The notes under the pieces are model-generated. The model was given only the letters and a program-made list of their open reading frames with translations, had not been told where the DNA came from and did no database searches. Source: Adiantum capillus-veneris (lineage: Eukaryota; Streptophyta; Polypodiopsida; Polypodiales; Pteridaceae). Taken from it: a stretch of 64,000 nucleotides of DNA. How positions within the stretch are numbered: position 1 is the first letter of the stretch; each line of letters begins with the position of its first letter. A program made the translations under genes and the position numbers. The stretch is taken from positions 4,521,045-4,585,044 of the forward strand of contig CM043959.1 in assembly GCA_014529385.2 (NCBI GenBank). Direction: 5' to 3'. Shown in pieces: positions 23,370-35,430 of this stretch.

Positions 23370-24033
23370 ATGAGAGATGATGACCATGCAATTGAGCTCC
23401 TACCAAGAAGCTCACTGCCTAACAAGCCTCCTTATCGAGTTTCACAAGCTCAACAAGAGGAGATCATGAGGCAAGTGCATGAATTGGTGGAAAAAGGGAT
23501 GGTGAGGTCTAGCTCCTCCCATTTTTGTTCACCGTTGCTTTTAGTGCAAAAGAAAGACGACACATATCACATGTGTGTCGACTATAGAGCACTAAATAAG
23601 ATCACTATCAAAAATAGATTTCTCGTGCCGCGGGTAGGTCTATCTGGTAATTTACAAGTTTTGGCCTGACAAATGCTCCAGACACATTCAAACTCATGAT
23701 GGACAAAATTCTTTAGGCCATTCAAATTCTCTTGAGGACTACAAGCGACACCTCCAGGTAATCTTTCAAGTTGTGAGAGAGAATAAGCTTTTCATTAATC
23801 AAAAGAAAAGTGATTTTTTCCTACAAGAGATTCAATATGTAGGTCACATTATCTCTAAAGATGGTACCCATATGGATGCAACAAAATTAGAGATAATAAA
23901 AGGATGGCCTAATCCAAGGAATCTACAGGAGGTACGAAGCTTCATAGGTATGTGTGCATACTATAGATGCTTCATTAAAAAAAATCTCTCTAATAGCAAG
24001 CCCATTACACGACTTAACAAAAAAGAACGTTAA
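23370..24033 (+). pseudogene. Gypsy-A reverse transcriptase lacking its catalytic core
   Basis: The N-terminal fingers are clear (PYRVSQAQQEEIMRQVHELV, SPLLLVQKKDDTYHMCVDYR, ALNKITIKNRF). At about 23630 the text jumps to GLTNAPDTFK, removing about 60 residues that include the first catalytic Asp block. The YxDD block is also missing before the thumb and connection segment (INQKKSDFFLQEIQYVGHII, VRSFIGMCAYYRCF). The protein could not polymerise DNA. Confidence 0.88.
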
Positions 24034-24059
24034 GTATTCATGGACTGCAAAAGTGCAAG

Positions 24060-24570
24060 AAGATTTTGAAGAAGCTTAAGGAGAATCTTATCTCTCAACG
24101 TGTGTTCACACTACTAGATTCTCAAAACCATTTGAGGTCCAATGTGATTCTTGTGGTGATTGCCTTGGAGCTATTTTGCTTCAAGAAGGACATGCCATAA
24201 CATATGAGAGTCAAAGACTCAACTTCGATAAGTGAGTATTGGGCAAATACGAAAAAGAGCTACTAGCTATTCTATATGCCCTAAACACATGGAAACACTA
24301 TCTCTTGGGGACTCCATTCATCCTACAAATGGATCACAAAGCCTCTTTAACTTCATGACGCAAACCAAGATCTCTGACAAATAAATGAGGTGGAAAAATT
24401 TTCTTTTTTCGATTTAAATTTCATATTGCTCACATTGCTAACAAGCACAATCAAGTGGTCTATGCACTTTCACAACGACCAAGGGTATATGTGGTGTCTA
24501 TAGCAACTCACAATGATCTATCTTTTATGACAGATGAGTATGCTACTGAGACTGAAACTTTAAGTACATA
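24060..24570 (+). pseudogene. Gypsy-A RNase H domain remnant
   Basis: Broken frames read FEVQCDSCGDCLGAILLQEG, YEKELLAILYALNTWKHYLL and VVYALSQRP. These correspond to the first Asp, the Glu and the C-terminal block of Ty3/Gypsy RNase H. Stops and a shift are present. Confidence 0.75.
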
Positions 24571-24589
24571 ATTACAGACTTTGCAATAG

Positions 24590-25870
24590 GGAAGAAAAAA
24601 GAACCATTCACCTTGAAGGATGGTTATCTTCTAAACGGCAATAGGCTATGTGTTACTCACCCATACAATAAGAAAGTCATGTATGAATCCCATACTTCTC
24701 CTTATGCGGGGCAAAGAGGGAATCCATAATCTACTCTTCAAGGAGTAGAAATGTATTTATGTTGGTCTACCATGAAAGTAAACATACAAGAGTATGTTTC
24801 AAAATGTGTGGTATACCAAAAGTTGAAATTTGATCGAGGGAAGCAACTTGGATTGTTTCAGTCGACAAGCTTAACAAGAAAACACACTCTATGCCTGTCA
24901 AAAAGACTATTAAGGCACATCAAATGGCAACCCACTTCAGATCTCAAATTTTCAAGTACCATGGCTTTCCAACACCCATAGTGTCGAACAAAGATCCTAG
25001 AATGACCAGTAATTTCTAGAAGGGTCTCTTTGAGAATCTAGGAAGTAGATTAAATTTCTCTTTCGGCCTATCATCCACAAACGGATGACCAAAGTGAAAT
25101 AACTAATCTAACAATTCTTGATCTACTAAAAGCCTGTGTCATGGAAGTAGATCAATGTTCTCAATGATAGAAGTACCTACCTCTTATAGAGTATGCGTAC
25201 AATGATATTCTACATACTTCTATGGGGAAAGTACCTTTTGAGGTTAAAGAAGGAAGATCCAAAAGTCCCTTACTACTTAAAGTACATGGGAAGATCTTCG
25301 CTACTGCTGATGAATATAGCCAAGACCTACAAGAATCTTTTACAAAGATCAAAGGGGTTATAACCATCTCACAGGAAAGGCAAAAAGGGATCATGCTAAT
25401 AAGCACAGAGTAGCCTTAGCCTTTAAGGAAAATGATTGGGTCTTGCTAAAGTTTCTCAAGGCTCATCTGAGCATACTAGGGGCAAGAGTCCTACGGACCA
25501 CCAAGAGTATGATGCTAAACTAGCAAAAAGATACTACGGTCCTTAAAATTCTTAAGCCAGTCAATGAGATGGCTTATCAATTGAAGTTGCCCAACCATTG
25601 GCTCATGCACAACGTTTTCCATGAGAACCTACATAAGCCTTACAAAGGAGAGCCATCAAAAGAAGCAATAGTTGCAGACCCTCCAAGAATCAAAGATCAA
25701 GAAGAAGTACTTCAATCTAAGTCCATCCTATGACATGAATACAAGGTATTAAGAAATGGTAAGATTATCTGACGATATCTCTTAAGTTAAAGAATTATCC
25801 TTTTAAAGATGCTAAATGGATGCAAGGAACCTAGCTTAAGGATGATATTAACCTTGTCAATGCTTACAAT
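24590..25870 (+). pseudogene. Gypsy-A integrase and C-terminal remnant
   Basis: The N-terminal zinc-binding region is visible (SHTSPYAG, CVVYQKLKFDRGKQLGLFQ). The core is damaged but HPQTDDQSEITNLTILDLLK and YAYNDILHTSMGKVPFEV remain. The far end (about 25560-25870) resembles the C-terminal integrase tail and a badly eroded chromodomain. Several stops and deletions make it inactive. Confidence 0.75.
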
Positions 25871-26240
25871 GCTGCACTAGAGTAAGCATATGAAAATGCA
25901 TTTTAAATGAAAAATGTTTTTGTCTTATAAGACTGGTTCTCTTTTTATTGTGCACAAATTATAATAGTATGCATGCTTAGAATCATGTTTGTGGTGATGA
26001 CGTCTCCCAAACACCAAGTAGAGCTTGTCACTCTACTTCGGAAGTATGATATGGACTAAAGAGCAGACATGCTTGCGGCAGCTACATCTCCCAAGCACCA
26101 AATGGATTAGTCATCCATCTTGGAATGATGTCGTAGGGTAAAAAGGGATGCTCTACCCGCTAGGAAACATGGACTAATGACTAGGCTTTATCTTCTCTAC
26201 CTCATAGTCAAGGACGACTATGATTTCAAGAGAGAGGTAA

Positions 26241-27316
26241 TGTCATAAAATCTAATATCTAGCTTACCCAAATGATTTTCTCATATTAAATTGATCATTT
26301 AATGTGGGAGAATAAATAGGAACAAGAGTTAGAATTGAGACATGTGCTTCTAGACCTATCTCAACAGGGGACTAAAAGGAGCGATAGTTGCATCTCAATA
26401 CGGGTCCAAAAGGAGATGGTCTACCAAAGAGCAATGTGCAATAAGTGCTTCTAGACTTATCTCAACAGGGGGACCAAGAGGAGAGATGGTTACATCTCAA
26501 TACGGGTCCAAAAGGAGGTAGTCTATCAAAGAGCAACGTGCAATTAATGGAGCTCTAAAAGACCTTAGGGTTAGCTTCATTAAAGACCTCCAATAGTTAG
26601 TGTTAAAAGTCCTTTGACCTTAGCCAAGCTAGGGTTGAGCTTGAGGTGGGAACCCGACCTAAGCTTGAGGTGCTTGTCGTGCTTGATGACTAAGGTGCGT
26701 GCTTGATGACTAAGGTGCTTGTCGTGCTTGATGACTAAGGTGCTTGATGTGCTTGTCGTGCTTGATGACTAAGGTACTTGAGGTGCTTGATGAATAAGGT
26801 GCTTGATGTGCTTGTCGTGCTTGATGACTAAGGTACTTGAGGTGCTTGTCATACTTAATGAAGAAGGTGCTTGAGAAGCTTCCCGTGCATGGGGGGTAAG
26901 GTGCTTGAGTCAAAAAGAGACCCTACAAACTTAATGAGGAAGGTGCTTGAGAAGCTTCCTATGCATGAAAGTCCCAAAGTTGGGGGAATCTTTGACTTAA
27001 CCTTCCACTCACCTAAAGGGAACATGGGACACATGTCAGACTCTCCTTATGCTTAACCACATGGTGTGCTTGAATGCTATTGGTTGGGCTAAAGAAGGGT
27101 CCAATGAGCTTCTAGTTCCATCCAACGAATATCTATATATTTTCAGGCTCTCTCTCTCTAAGGGGTAAGGAGGACACTTGTCCAAAGACTACCCATGTAC
27201 TTGAATGCATGTTACATGTGATTGGGTAGGGGGGAGAGGGGTCCAATAAGCTCGAAACATGTGTAAAAGTTACAACTCGCCCCAAGCAAGCAAGGGGGGT
27301 GTTGGGGGGATATACA

Positions 27317-27368
<52 letters not shown>

Positions 27369-28059
27369 ATTTTGTGGATTCATTCTCACTTGGTGAAAGT
27401 TGAGGAACTCCACCTCCTTCTCCAAGCTTGTGAGAAGTGAGAGCCTACACCAACACTCTTGGCTATGGAATGAAAATCCAACCAAGAGCCATGCTTCAAT
27501 GCTTAAGCTTGCCATCTTCTCCATCTTCATTACGATGCTATTATGTATGCTAGCAAGAAGAGTGATGATAAGTGAGGAACTATTTCTTTCTCCTATGGAA
27601 TGTTTCTTCTTCCTCTTCCCTATCGTCATTCCCCGCTAGCTCTCTCCACCTTCGAAGGTGTTTGAGGCCTTGGGACTGAGGCTTGGGATAGTTAATGCTT
27701 CTACAAAGTTTATGTTATGTTTGTGATGCATGAAGATTCCATCTTCATTGCATCACCTAGGTCACAAGGACCAAAATTGTATTATTGTACCAAGTCTCTC
27801 TTGATGGGAGAACTATAATACAAATGCTATTGAGGGGGGAGCGGGCTCCGTATGAATCCGTTCCTCAACTATTGTCATATTCTCTAAACTCTCTCTCTCT
27901 TGCAAAAGTATTGTTCATGCCAAGTTAACTAAGTACCATATTTATGTTGTTACCATCAAATAAGTTCACCCGTTATGCTCACAAAGTAATCTCACAAAAG
28001 TGTTGTATCTAATTTCCTAATTCCGCTACTCTGAAAGTTCATAGGCCATTCCCATTACA
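26241..28059 (+). repeat. 3' LTR of Gypsy-A
   Basis: The LTR is 1819 bp, about 135 bp longer than its partner. It carries extra copies of the roughly 34-bp GCTTGATGACTAAGGTGCTT unit (about 26660-26860) and a much longer CA repeat (about 27317-27365). By eye the first 200 bp are about 94% identical to the 5' LTR, and the last 700 bp are nearly identical. Confidence 0.92.
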
Positions 28060-29343
28060 ATAGATGACTCTACTCAAAAGGTGTGGTTCTACCTATTGAA
28101 CAGGAAAGATGAAGTCTTTATTAGCTTCCTTCAAAAGTTCCTAGCTATGGCTGAGAACCAGTCAAGTGAGAAGTTGAAGGCTTTGTGCAGTAACAACGAG
28201 GGGGAGTACGTCTTCACTTAGTTCAATGACTTCTAACAAAAGAGGCATAAGGAGATAGTTTACTATGACATACGCACCTGCTCAAAATGGAGTTGCTGAG
28301 TGCATAAATAGGACTATTCAATAGAGGGTCACTTCCATGCTATATATGCCAAATTTACCTCAAGACTTTTGGGAAGATGCCTTTAAGACAACAGTGCATA
28401 TAATCAAGAGGTCGCTTAATACACCGTTGAACTACAAGATCCCACAGAGATATGGGTAGGTAAGAAGCCTAATTATGATAGATTACGTGTGTTTGGGTGT
28501 GAGACATTCTCACATGTGCCTATGATCTTAGAAATAATCTTGACCTCAAGTCGCATAAATGCATTTTCATTGGCTATGGTGCAAATGTAGAGATTTGTTA
28601 TCGTCTCTGGCACCCAAAATCTTGAAGAGTTGTTTGCACCTCACAAGTGATTTTTAATGAATCAAGGATGCAAAGAAAACCCATGAAAGAGGTTGACATC
28701 CTAGAGTAAGATTTTAGGACGTAGCCTCAAGTCTATTTATGCAAACAACTTAGTCTACTAGTGATGTGCCTGCCACTAGTAGTGCTCTAGAGAGAGCTAG
28801 TGATGCTCCTAAGAGAGTAGAGTCTAACAGTCATGTAGTGAAAAGATCTACACATGTCTCTCATGCCCTTGAGTGATTTTAGCCATGATTAGACTATTTA
28901 CTGTTCACTAACTACAAAGCTCCTACCTACTACCAAGAGGCTATTGAGATGGAAGATAGCATGAAGTGGGAGAAGGCAATGCAATCTGAGTAACTCGATT
29001 GGCAAATGAGACTTGGGAACTGCTAGAGGGAAAACAAGCCTTGCCTTGCAAATGGGTGTACAAGAAGTACACGGCAGAGGATCCCGAGCCTAAGTACAAG
29101 GCTAGATTGGTTACCAAAGGTTTCAAGCAAAAGAAAGGCATGGATTGTGATGAGATTTTTAATCCAATGGTCAAGATGACTAACGCTACAAATGCTCTCA
29201 CAAAGAGCCTACCCTCATAGTGGTTTGCACATTGCATGGAGATGATGTGTGTAGGGTGAAGCCACTTGAATGCTTCATAGTTGTACGGATGTACATACTT
29301 ACACATATAGCCACTTGGGCCACATTGGCCTTCAGGTGGGAGA
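28060..29343 (+). pseudogene. Copia-B integrase, reverse-transcriptase start and polyprotein end
   Basis: The integrase resumes after the target duplication (DDSTQKVWFYLLNRKDE, NQSSEKLKALCSNNEGEYVF) and reaches PNYDRLRVFGCETFSHVP with stops and shifts. Reverse transcriptase begins at about 28999 (ANETWELLEGKQALPCKWVY) and stops after NPMVKMT. At about 29180-29190 the text jumps to ALTKSLPS, which corresponds to the polyprotein C-terminus of Copia-A. About 400 codons are therefore deleted. Confidence 0.8.
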
Positions 29344-29654
29344 TTTTAAGGGTTTAGGCCAACTTGCCAGACACTCCTCTTACTGACCGTACTAACCTTA
29401 TCTCTATTCATTGGTAATATAGATCAATAAGGAGTAGTGAGGCATTCCAACCCTCATTGAGAGCTCTAGCAAGACTCTCTATGTTGTCTTTCCTCACACA
29501 ACACACCGAGCATGCATGCATCCACGCACGTACTCTCCACATGAAGCTTTGAAGACTCCACATTCAAATGGGTTAAGTGTGGGAATAGAGGTTTAATGTT
29601 TTTTCTTTCTTTTGAAAGGCTTAAGTGCTTTGACTATTGAAGGCCTTTACATTT

Positions 29655-29967
29655 TGTTAGGGTACAAGTTTTGTAGCACCTAATATGCGTGAGCACCCTC
29701 TTACAAGTGGATATCTAGTCAACCTTGTGACATATGACAAGACGATGTGATAGATCTTATGTGGAGTCCTAGTGTGTTGCTTACTCGGCAATCCCAATTA
29801 CATCATCACTTATGTATGCAAAAATGCCTAGCTCTAAGCTATAAATTGAGTTTGTTTCTACTCATTCCAATAATCCAATAATCATTGTGTGCTTGATTAG
29901 CATTCTTACTCTCCTAATTATGAAATTATCATGAATGATAATTCAAATTATCGACCATAATCCATCA
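29655..29967 (+). repeat. 5' LTR of element N
   Basis: The repeat is about 313 bp and shares the blocks AATGCCTAGCTCTA, TATAAATTGAG and ACCATAATCCATCA with 31783-32121. A TATA box TATAAAT lies at 29840-29846. Confidence 0.75.
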
Positions 29968-30260
29968 ATTGATGTCAATGCCTCACAAGGACTAGCATTT
30001 CCTAGTCCAAATAGATCCTAATTTCTATGCTAGATTAAGTGTGATTACCCACACTTAATGGCTAGTCAATTGCTTTCTTCTCTCTAGTGTAATGCCAATA
30101 GTCAAGGGTGATTTCCCTTGGGGATTGAGCATGTTCTTGATTTAGAATCTTGAGCCACTACTTTAACTCTTATGGTAATGCTTTATTAGATAACTCTTTT
30201 ATGAAATTAGTCTTTGTGTGTCAAGTGTGTCCTAATTGTGTTTTGATTTTGCACTTTTAG

Positions 30261-30535
30261 TGTATCTTTGCATCAATTTAAAGGAGTGTACCATTTCAAT
30301 CCTTGTACGTTGTGTGTGGATTGCTTTTTAAGGGGTTTGCTTCATTGTATCTTTGCGTCAATTTAAAGGAGTGTGCTTCATTGCTAAAAACCATTTCAAT
30401 CCTTGTACGTTGTGTGTGGATTGCTTTTTAAGGGGTGTGCTTCATTGTATCTTTGCATCAATTTCAAGGAGTGTGCTTCATTGCTAAAAACCACTTCAAT
30501 CCTTGTAAGTTGTGTATGTGTGGATTGCTTTCAAG
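30261..30535 (+). repeat. Tandem repeat, about 100-bp unit, nearly 3 copies
   Basis: The unit starts TGTATCTTTGCATCAATTT at 30261, 30346 and 30446. The first copy lacks a 15-base segment (GCTTCATTGCTAAAA) present in the other two. Units are nearly identical elsewhere, which points to recent duplication. Confidence 0.85.
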
Positions 30536-31782
30536 AAGAGCTTTCAAATGCACTCTTAACCTTGATTTTGGAGGTGATTTGTGTCTCTAATTTTCTTTCC
30601 AAAGTTAGGTGTGTGTGTGCACGCATGCACATCTGTGGGATCCACCTCTTGAGCAAAGACAAAGAGCCTTTTTAAAGAGGAGATAAGGGCTTGTTGACGG
30701 ATTTAACTTCTCCAGCTAATTAAAGTGATGAAAAGGGTCGAGTCCACGGGCAGACATCTCTAGTGATGCCCTTAACCAGGTGCACACGTGCTTGCATGCG
30801 CGCCCTCAACATCCACTTGCATGGACATGCCTTTGAGTCTTGATGAATATCAGGCTTTCAAGTTGCATCTTGATCTCACACCCTACCTCATCACCTAGTA
30901 GTTGTTTCCCCATGTGCTAAGGTGCTACTTTCTAGGTCTCGCTTTTGTGCTACAAAGGCATCCACTGATTGTCAACTAAGCTCGACCACATGGAGGCTAC
31001 AATGCTTGTTGTTCAAGCCACCTATCCAAACTTGCAAATCATGGCCACTTGGAGCTCATGCGCCCCTCTTCCCTCATCACTAAATCCAAAAAAGGCACCT
31101 ATGCATGCACTTTCCACAGTCTTTCATGCTCCTAGTCTGCCATACATGAGAAAATCTACTAGTAGGTAATATTGCCTCACGCACATAATCCTTACAAACT
31201 CTTTCCATAAAAATTTTAGAGGTCACATTCTCATTGAAATCCAATTTTTGCCCTCAACCTGGCAAACCCATAATCTCTATGTGTTAGATCCACATAATCA
31301 AGTTTCAGTACGATGGATTTTCAAGCAAATTTTCCTTGCACTAAATATTATTTGGTATGCTAAGGTTGTTAATGGGAATGGTGACACTCTTGATTGCATC
31401 ACAAAAAACAACGGTGGTGCAAGATCATAAATTGTGTCTATCCACAAAGACTTTGTCACATATTTGTCAAAAAAAGAATTTGTAAGAGGTTCACACACTA
31501 TCCTTGAGGTCAACAGGTGCCAGGGTGGTAAGGCCACCTCACTATGGTTTTTTGTAGCCTCAGTTTGTGTGTGACCCTCTTTGTGTAGCGTGGAGGAGTG
31601 TGCTTCTCAACCATAGTGTGTGAAGGGGAGGTTTTGTGTTCCCTCTACCTAATTGTGTTCTAGGGAAGGATTGTGCATCGATATACTTTGTGCTAGGAAA
31701 GATTTTGTGTACCTTACCCCTAGTGTGTTTTGAGGGAGATAGTGTGAGTGCTTTAGTGCGAAGAAACCTACAAGGGGAGGGA

Positions 31783-32121
31783 TGTTAGGGTGCAGGTTTT
31801 GAGTATCTAATATGTGTGGCACCCTCTTACAAGAGGATGTCTAATCAACCTTGTAACATGTGATAGACCATTTGATATATCTTTTGTAAAGTCCAAATGT
31901 GCAATCTACTTGGCAATCCCATTGATAACATCATTTATGTGTACAAAAATGCCTAGCTCTAGGTTATAAATTGAGCTTCATTCCAATAATCTAATAGTGC
32001 TTGTGTGCCTATGCTATGCTCTTGTATATATTGATTATTTAAAAGTGTGATTAGCATTCTTAGTCTTCTAATTATGCAATAAGGATAAATGCTACTTTTG
32101 ATCACCCACCATAATCCATCA
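31783..32121 (+). repeat. 3' LTR of element N
   Basis: The right copy of the element N LTR is about 339 bp. It has TATAAAT at 31965-31971 and is preceded by the purine tract 31770-31782. Confidence 0.75.
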
Positions 32122-34956
32122 CTTTTGAGGACTTTTGGGTTCAAGGCAGATGGGCCATGAGCCATGCAAAAAGTTAATGGCCTCACTGTCTTAGTGAAAA
32201 GGATGTGAAAGGTAAGGCTTCCTTTATGGCACTTTGGGCTGTTGGCATTGAATGATCAATATCTTTTTTTAAATCCAAGGATTTATGGCCACCTTCTTTT
32301 GTAAAAAGGTGCAACACAGAAAATGAGTCAAAAGGCTTGTTAAAGAAGAATCACAAGTGTGGTAGATTGGCTATCCCACGTCCCTCATGAATAGAGGTCA
32401 TGAATTTGAGACTTGCCGGATAGATCTTTAAGCCTATTTGGGATCGCACTATCAATCAAATATTTCAAGTCTCTTGAAATCGATCACAACAATCGACTTC
32501 AATATTGATTCTCCTCTTTTCTTCTTGAGTTAAGCTCAATTGGCCCTCCTTGAAATGCAATAAGACCATGCTTGTTTATTTGACCCAAAGCTTCCCTTCT
32601 TAAGCCACATATCTTAGAATTTATGATCGATTCTCCAAATTTTCTCGATATTTTCTTCTTCTCCTTTATAAATTCAACAAAATTTAGCAAATTTGAATTG
32701 AATAATTGCCATACCAAATTTTTATTGTCGATAAGTGCAATTTGAAGAGAGATTTGTCAATTGTCGATCCAATTAGTGATAAGCAAATTTAATTTGTTGA
32801 CTCCGAACCTCAAAATTAAAGTTTGCTTGTCATGATTTAAAATTCCCATTGCCGATTTACTTGAACCAAGGCTCTAATACCATTGTTGGAGTTCTGGGAG
32901 AACGGTTGCCAAAATTCTCAAGCTCTTAATATAGACACCTATCATACCTCTCACCATCTCTCCCTTTTTAAGTATATACACACAAGTAGACAACGACAAC
33001 TCAATCTATACACAAATAGTAAGGATGGTGAAAGCTTGTAAGAGCAAGATGGTGATAAGATTACAATATAGAGCATAGCATAAAAGAGAGATAGAGAGAA
33101 TCTTGCAAATCAATAGCTTAAAATCCTAGCCCCCAAACTCTCTGCATCACACTCTTTAGACTTGGGTATTTGATATTATTAATAAACCAAAGTGGTACCA
33201 AAAATTAGATGCCCATATTTATTCTTGAGTTTGTTTGTGGTTGTCACCACTTATTGCATGAACCGTAGTGGGGTTGGTTCTCACCACCTATGTACAAACT
33301 GAGGTGTATAGGCTTATTGAGAAAATATCTATAAAAACTTGTGCTAAAATAAATGGTTGAGGCTTTGTTGGTTTTATTTCTCGACTTCTTCTCCTCAATT
33401 TCCCGTGTTTCCAATCCTCACAAAGATCAATTCATCGTTAGATTAAAATTAAAATAGAAACACTAATTAACCATCACACGCCCATCTATTACAATTGTAA
33501 TGCTAACCATATACAATATAAGGGTTCCCCATATCATAAATTTTTTAAACCCAATCTACAGTTTATCAAATTTAACTACCTCTGAGCTATGTGTAGTGTT
33601 TACTTCATGTCTCAACTTGATGATTTCCTTGGATCAAAGATATCTAGATTAGACAACTTCTTTGCTCTTTAACTCCTTGGGTCATCGCAAAAAATGTTGC
33701 AACATAATGGATTGAGCTCTAATATATCTGATGTCATTGCAAAGGAAGCCGACACAATTGGGACACATAGACTACATCAACGTACCAAGCATGATGCAAT
33801 GGTCTATCTGCATTGAACAATGAGCTAAGAATCAAAATCATCAATTTAGAATCAAGAGGCACAATCTCACTACGCATCCTATTTGCATAATTGGGCGTTT
33901 TTATAAGCAAATGAACTTAGAATACAATGAAATGAAAGGGGAGAGTTATACTACCCATAGACTAGACGTTCAACCTATAGAAATATCATTCTACAAAAAA
34001 AATGACAATCCATTGTTTCTAGTGTCCAAAAATAGTCCAGAAGGCACTTAACAGCATAACATTACCCCTCTAGCCCTTCTCCGATCAAAATCTATGCAAA
34101 ATATTTCAATGTGTCCAATTAAACAATAGATTTAGTATGCAAAAAGCATCTCAACAATGAGCATAAATCACACAACGTAAGCAATCAAAGTGGAGTAAGC
34201 ATATGAGATTACCAACATGCAAATGATGCAAAGAAGTCCTTGTTTGACATTAGTGGATAAGATCTTTGTCACAACATGTTGCTTCTTGTTAGAAATTAAC
34301 CTTGAAAAGGTGTTTAAAACTCTTTTATATACCTAGGGATTGAGAAAGATTAATGTCTTGTGATTAGGGCTTACAAATGACTCAAAATAGTTACAAATTG
34401 GAAGTCCATCGACCCCTTTTAATTCAAAATAAAATACTTAATCAAGACGTTACAAAGAAAAAGAACTTTGGAGACTCCAGAACTTTCCGCTAATTGCCGC
34501 AAATTTTATGAGTTTCCAAAAAATTGGTTGTTGCTTCGACTCAGGTGTTGCCATGTCATCAAAACAAGCATGTGAATTTACCTTGATTTTCTTCATTACT
34601 TTTTGCAAGAAATAATGTTTTCTACCCAATTTTGTTTTGGTTTACACTTGACCTCCCAAGCAAGAGCGAGTATGCTTTGCTAATGTCCTCCAATATGAGT
34701 AGAATCGTGGGAATTTTGTATAGCAAACATGTTATTTGAACGTCAATGTTCTAAACCTTGTTTTCACTCTTGTTTGTGTGCCGTCTTTACTGCAAATGGT
34801 GCTAGGTCAACTTTTGTGATTCCTAGTTTGTGACAAAGTGCCTCAAACAATATGTTGACATCGGTGGACCCTCCACCAACAATACATCAGGAATAACTAT
34901 TCCTTTCATGTTAATTGTGATCTCATGCACTTGCTCGTCATAAATAATTGCTATCA
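32122..34956. other. AT-rich region with one minus-strand primer-site-like LTR edge
   Basis: No gene is supported in this 2.8 kb. On the minus strand, CCAACA is followed within a base by TGGTATTAGAGCC (complement of 32870-32889), the layout of an LTR end plus tRNA-Met primer site. A minus-strand LTR would therefore extend rightwards from about 32884. Its other edge and any coding region were not found. Confidence 0.4.
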
Positions 34957-35430
34957 TGTTGGGGATAAGCCCAACTTGGGAGGCCAACAAATATGAACAA
35001 GATGTATGCCTTTAAAAGCCTTGAAAACCTAAATGCTAACTCTTCTTATCTTTTGCTAAAAAATATATATCCAAAGAATGAATGCAACTTGTGCCATTTC
35101 AACTAGCGCTGCACGATAGAAGGGAGAGGGGGAGCTCAAGGCTCGACCCCAATCAACTCACAAGAGAGGGCAGCTTGGTTAGCACTAGAGTGTGGGGGAT
35201 TAATGCAAGTGAAAAATGCAAGGCATCATAGCATTTTGGAATTGAAGAAGCATTTTGTAGCACAAGGCAGCTCTATTGTGTTCCAGTGGGAGTAAGCATT
35301 TTCTCTGCAGAATCACACAAAGCCTTATCCTAAGCTCTTCTTGAGCCTTTGAGGGGATCAATATCTCATCTATAGAGAGTTGCACGTTTGGGGAGTGAGG
35401 TGGTGTCGCCGATCTGACTCTGATACCAGT
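34957..35430. repeat. Possible LTR fragment with primer-site-like sequence
   Basis: TGTTGGGGATAAGCCCAAC at 34957 resembles the Copia-A LTR start and itself contains a GTTGGG/CCCAAC inverted repeat. On the minus strand TGGTATCAGAGTC (complement of 35416-35428) matches the tRNA-Met primer consensus. The two signals point in opposite directions, so they probably belong to different remnants. Confidence 0.3.

Larger units (their letters stand above)
19393..28059 (+). mobile_element. Ty3/Gypsy chromovirus-like element (Gypsy-A) nested in Copia-B
   Basis: LTRs 19393-21076 and 26241-28059 begin TGTCATAAAATC and end CCCATTACA. The perfect duplication ATAGA flanks the element (19388-19392 and 28060-28064). 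A primer site TGGTATCAGAGC follows the 5' LTR and a purine tract (AAGAGAGAGGTAA) precedes the 3' LTR. Internal order is gag, protease, reverse transcriptase, RNase H, integrase, as in Ty3/Gypsy. Both catalytic segments of the reverse transcriptase are deleted and many stops are present, so it is not autonomous. Confidence 0.93.
15988..29654 (+). mobile_element. Decayed Ty1/Copia (Copia-B) split by a chromovirus
   Basis: 5' LTR end, primer site, gag (18090-18710), GAG-pre-integrase (about 18850-19240) and the integrase start lie left of 19393. The integrase continues at 28060, directly after a 5-bp duplication ATAGA. Reverse transcriptase is represented only by its first 60 residues, then an internal deletion joins it to the polyprotein C-terminus. 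A purine tract (about 29334-29342, AGGTGGGAG) precedes a probable degraded 3' LTR starting TTTTAAGGGTTTAGGCC. The 3' LTR end is uncertain, and the element just right of it (29655) sets the limit used here. Confidence 0.75.
29655..32121 (+). mobile_element. Small LTR element without recognisable pol (element N)
   Basis: Diverged direct repeats 29655-29967 and 31783-32121 start TGTTAGGGT and end CCATAATCCATCA. A strong purine tract (CAAGGGGAGGGA) precedes the right copy, setting + orientation. The flanks CATTT (29650-29654) and CTTTT (32122-32126) match at 4 of 5 positions. The 1.8 kb interior has no pol motif but holds a tandem repeat of about 100 bp (30261-30535) and short unrecognised frames (30969-31169, 31248-31430). 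Confidence 0.75.

Noticed and set aside
27133-27629. Minus-strand frames with long Cys-Val repeats
   Set aside because: They read through the CA microsatellite in the Gypsy-A 3' LTR and are not genes.
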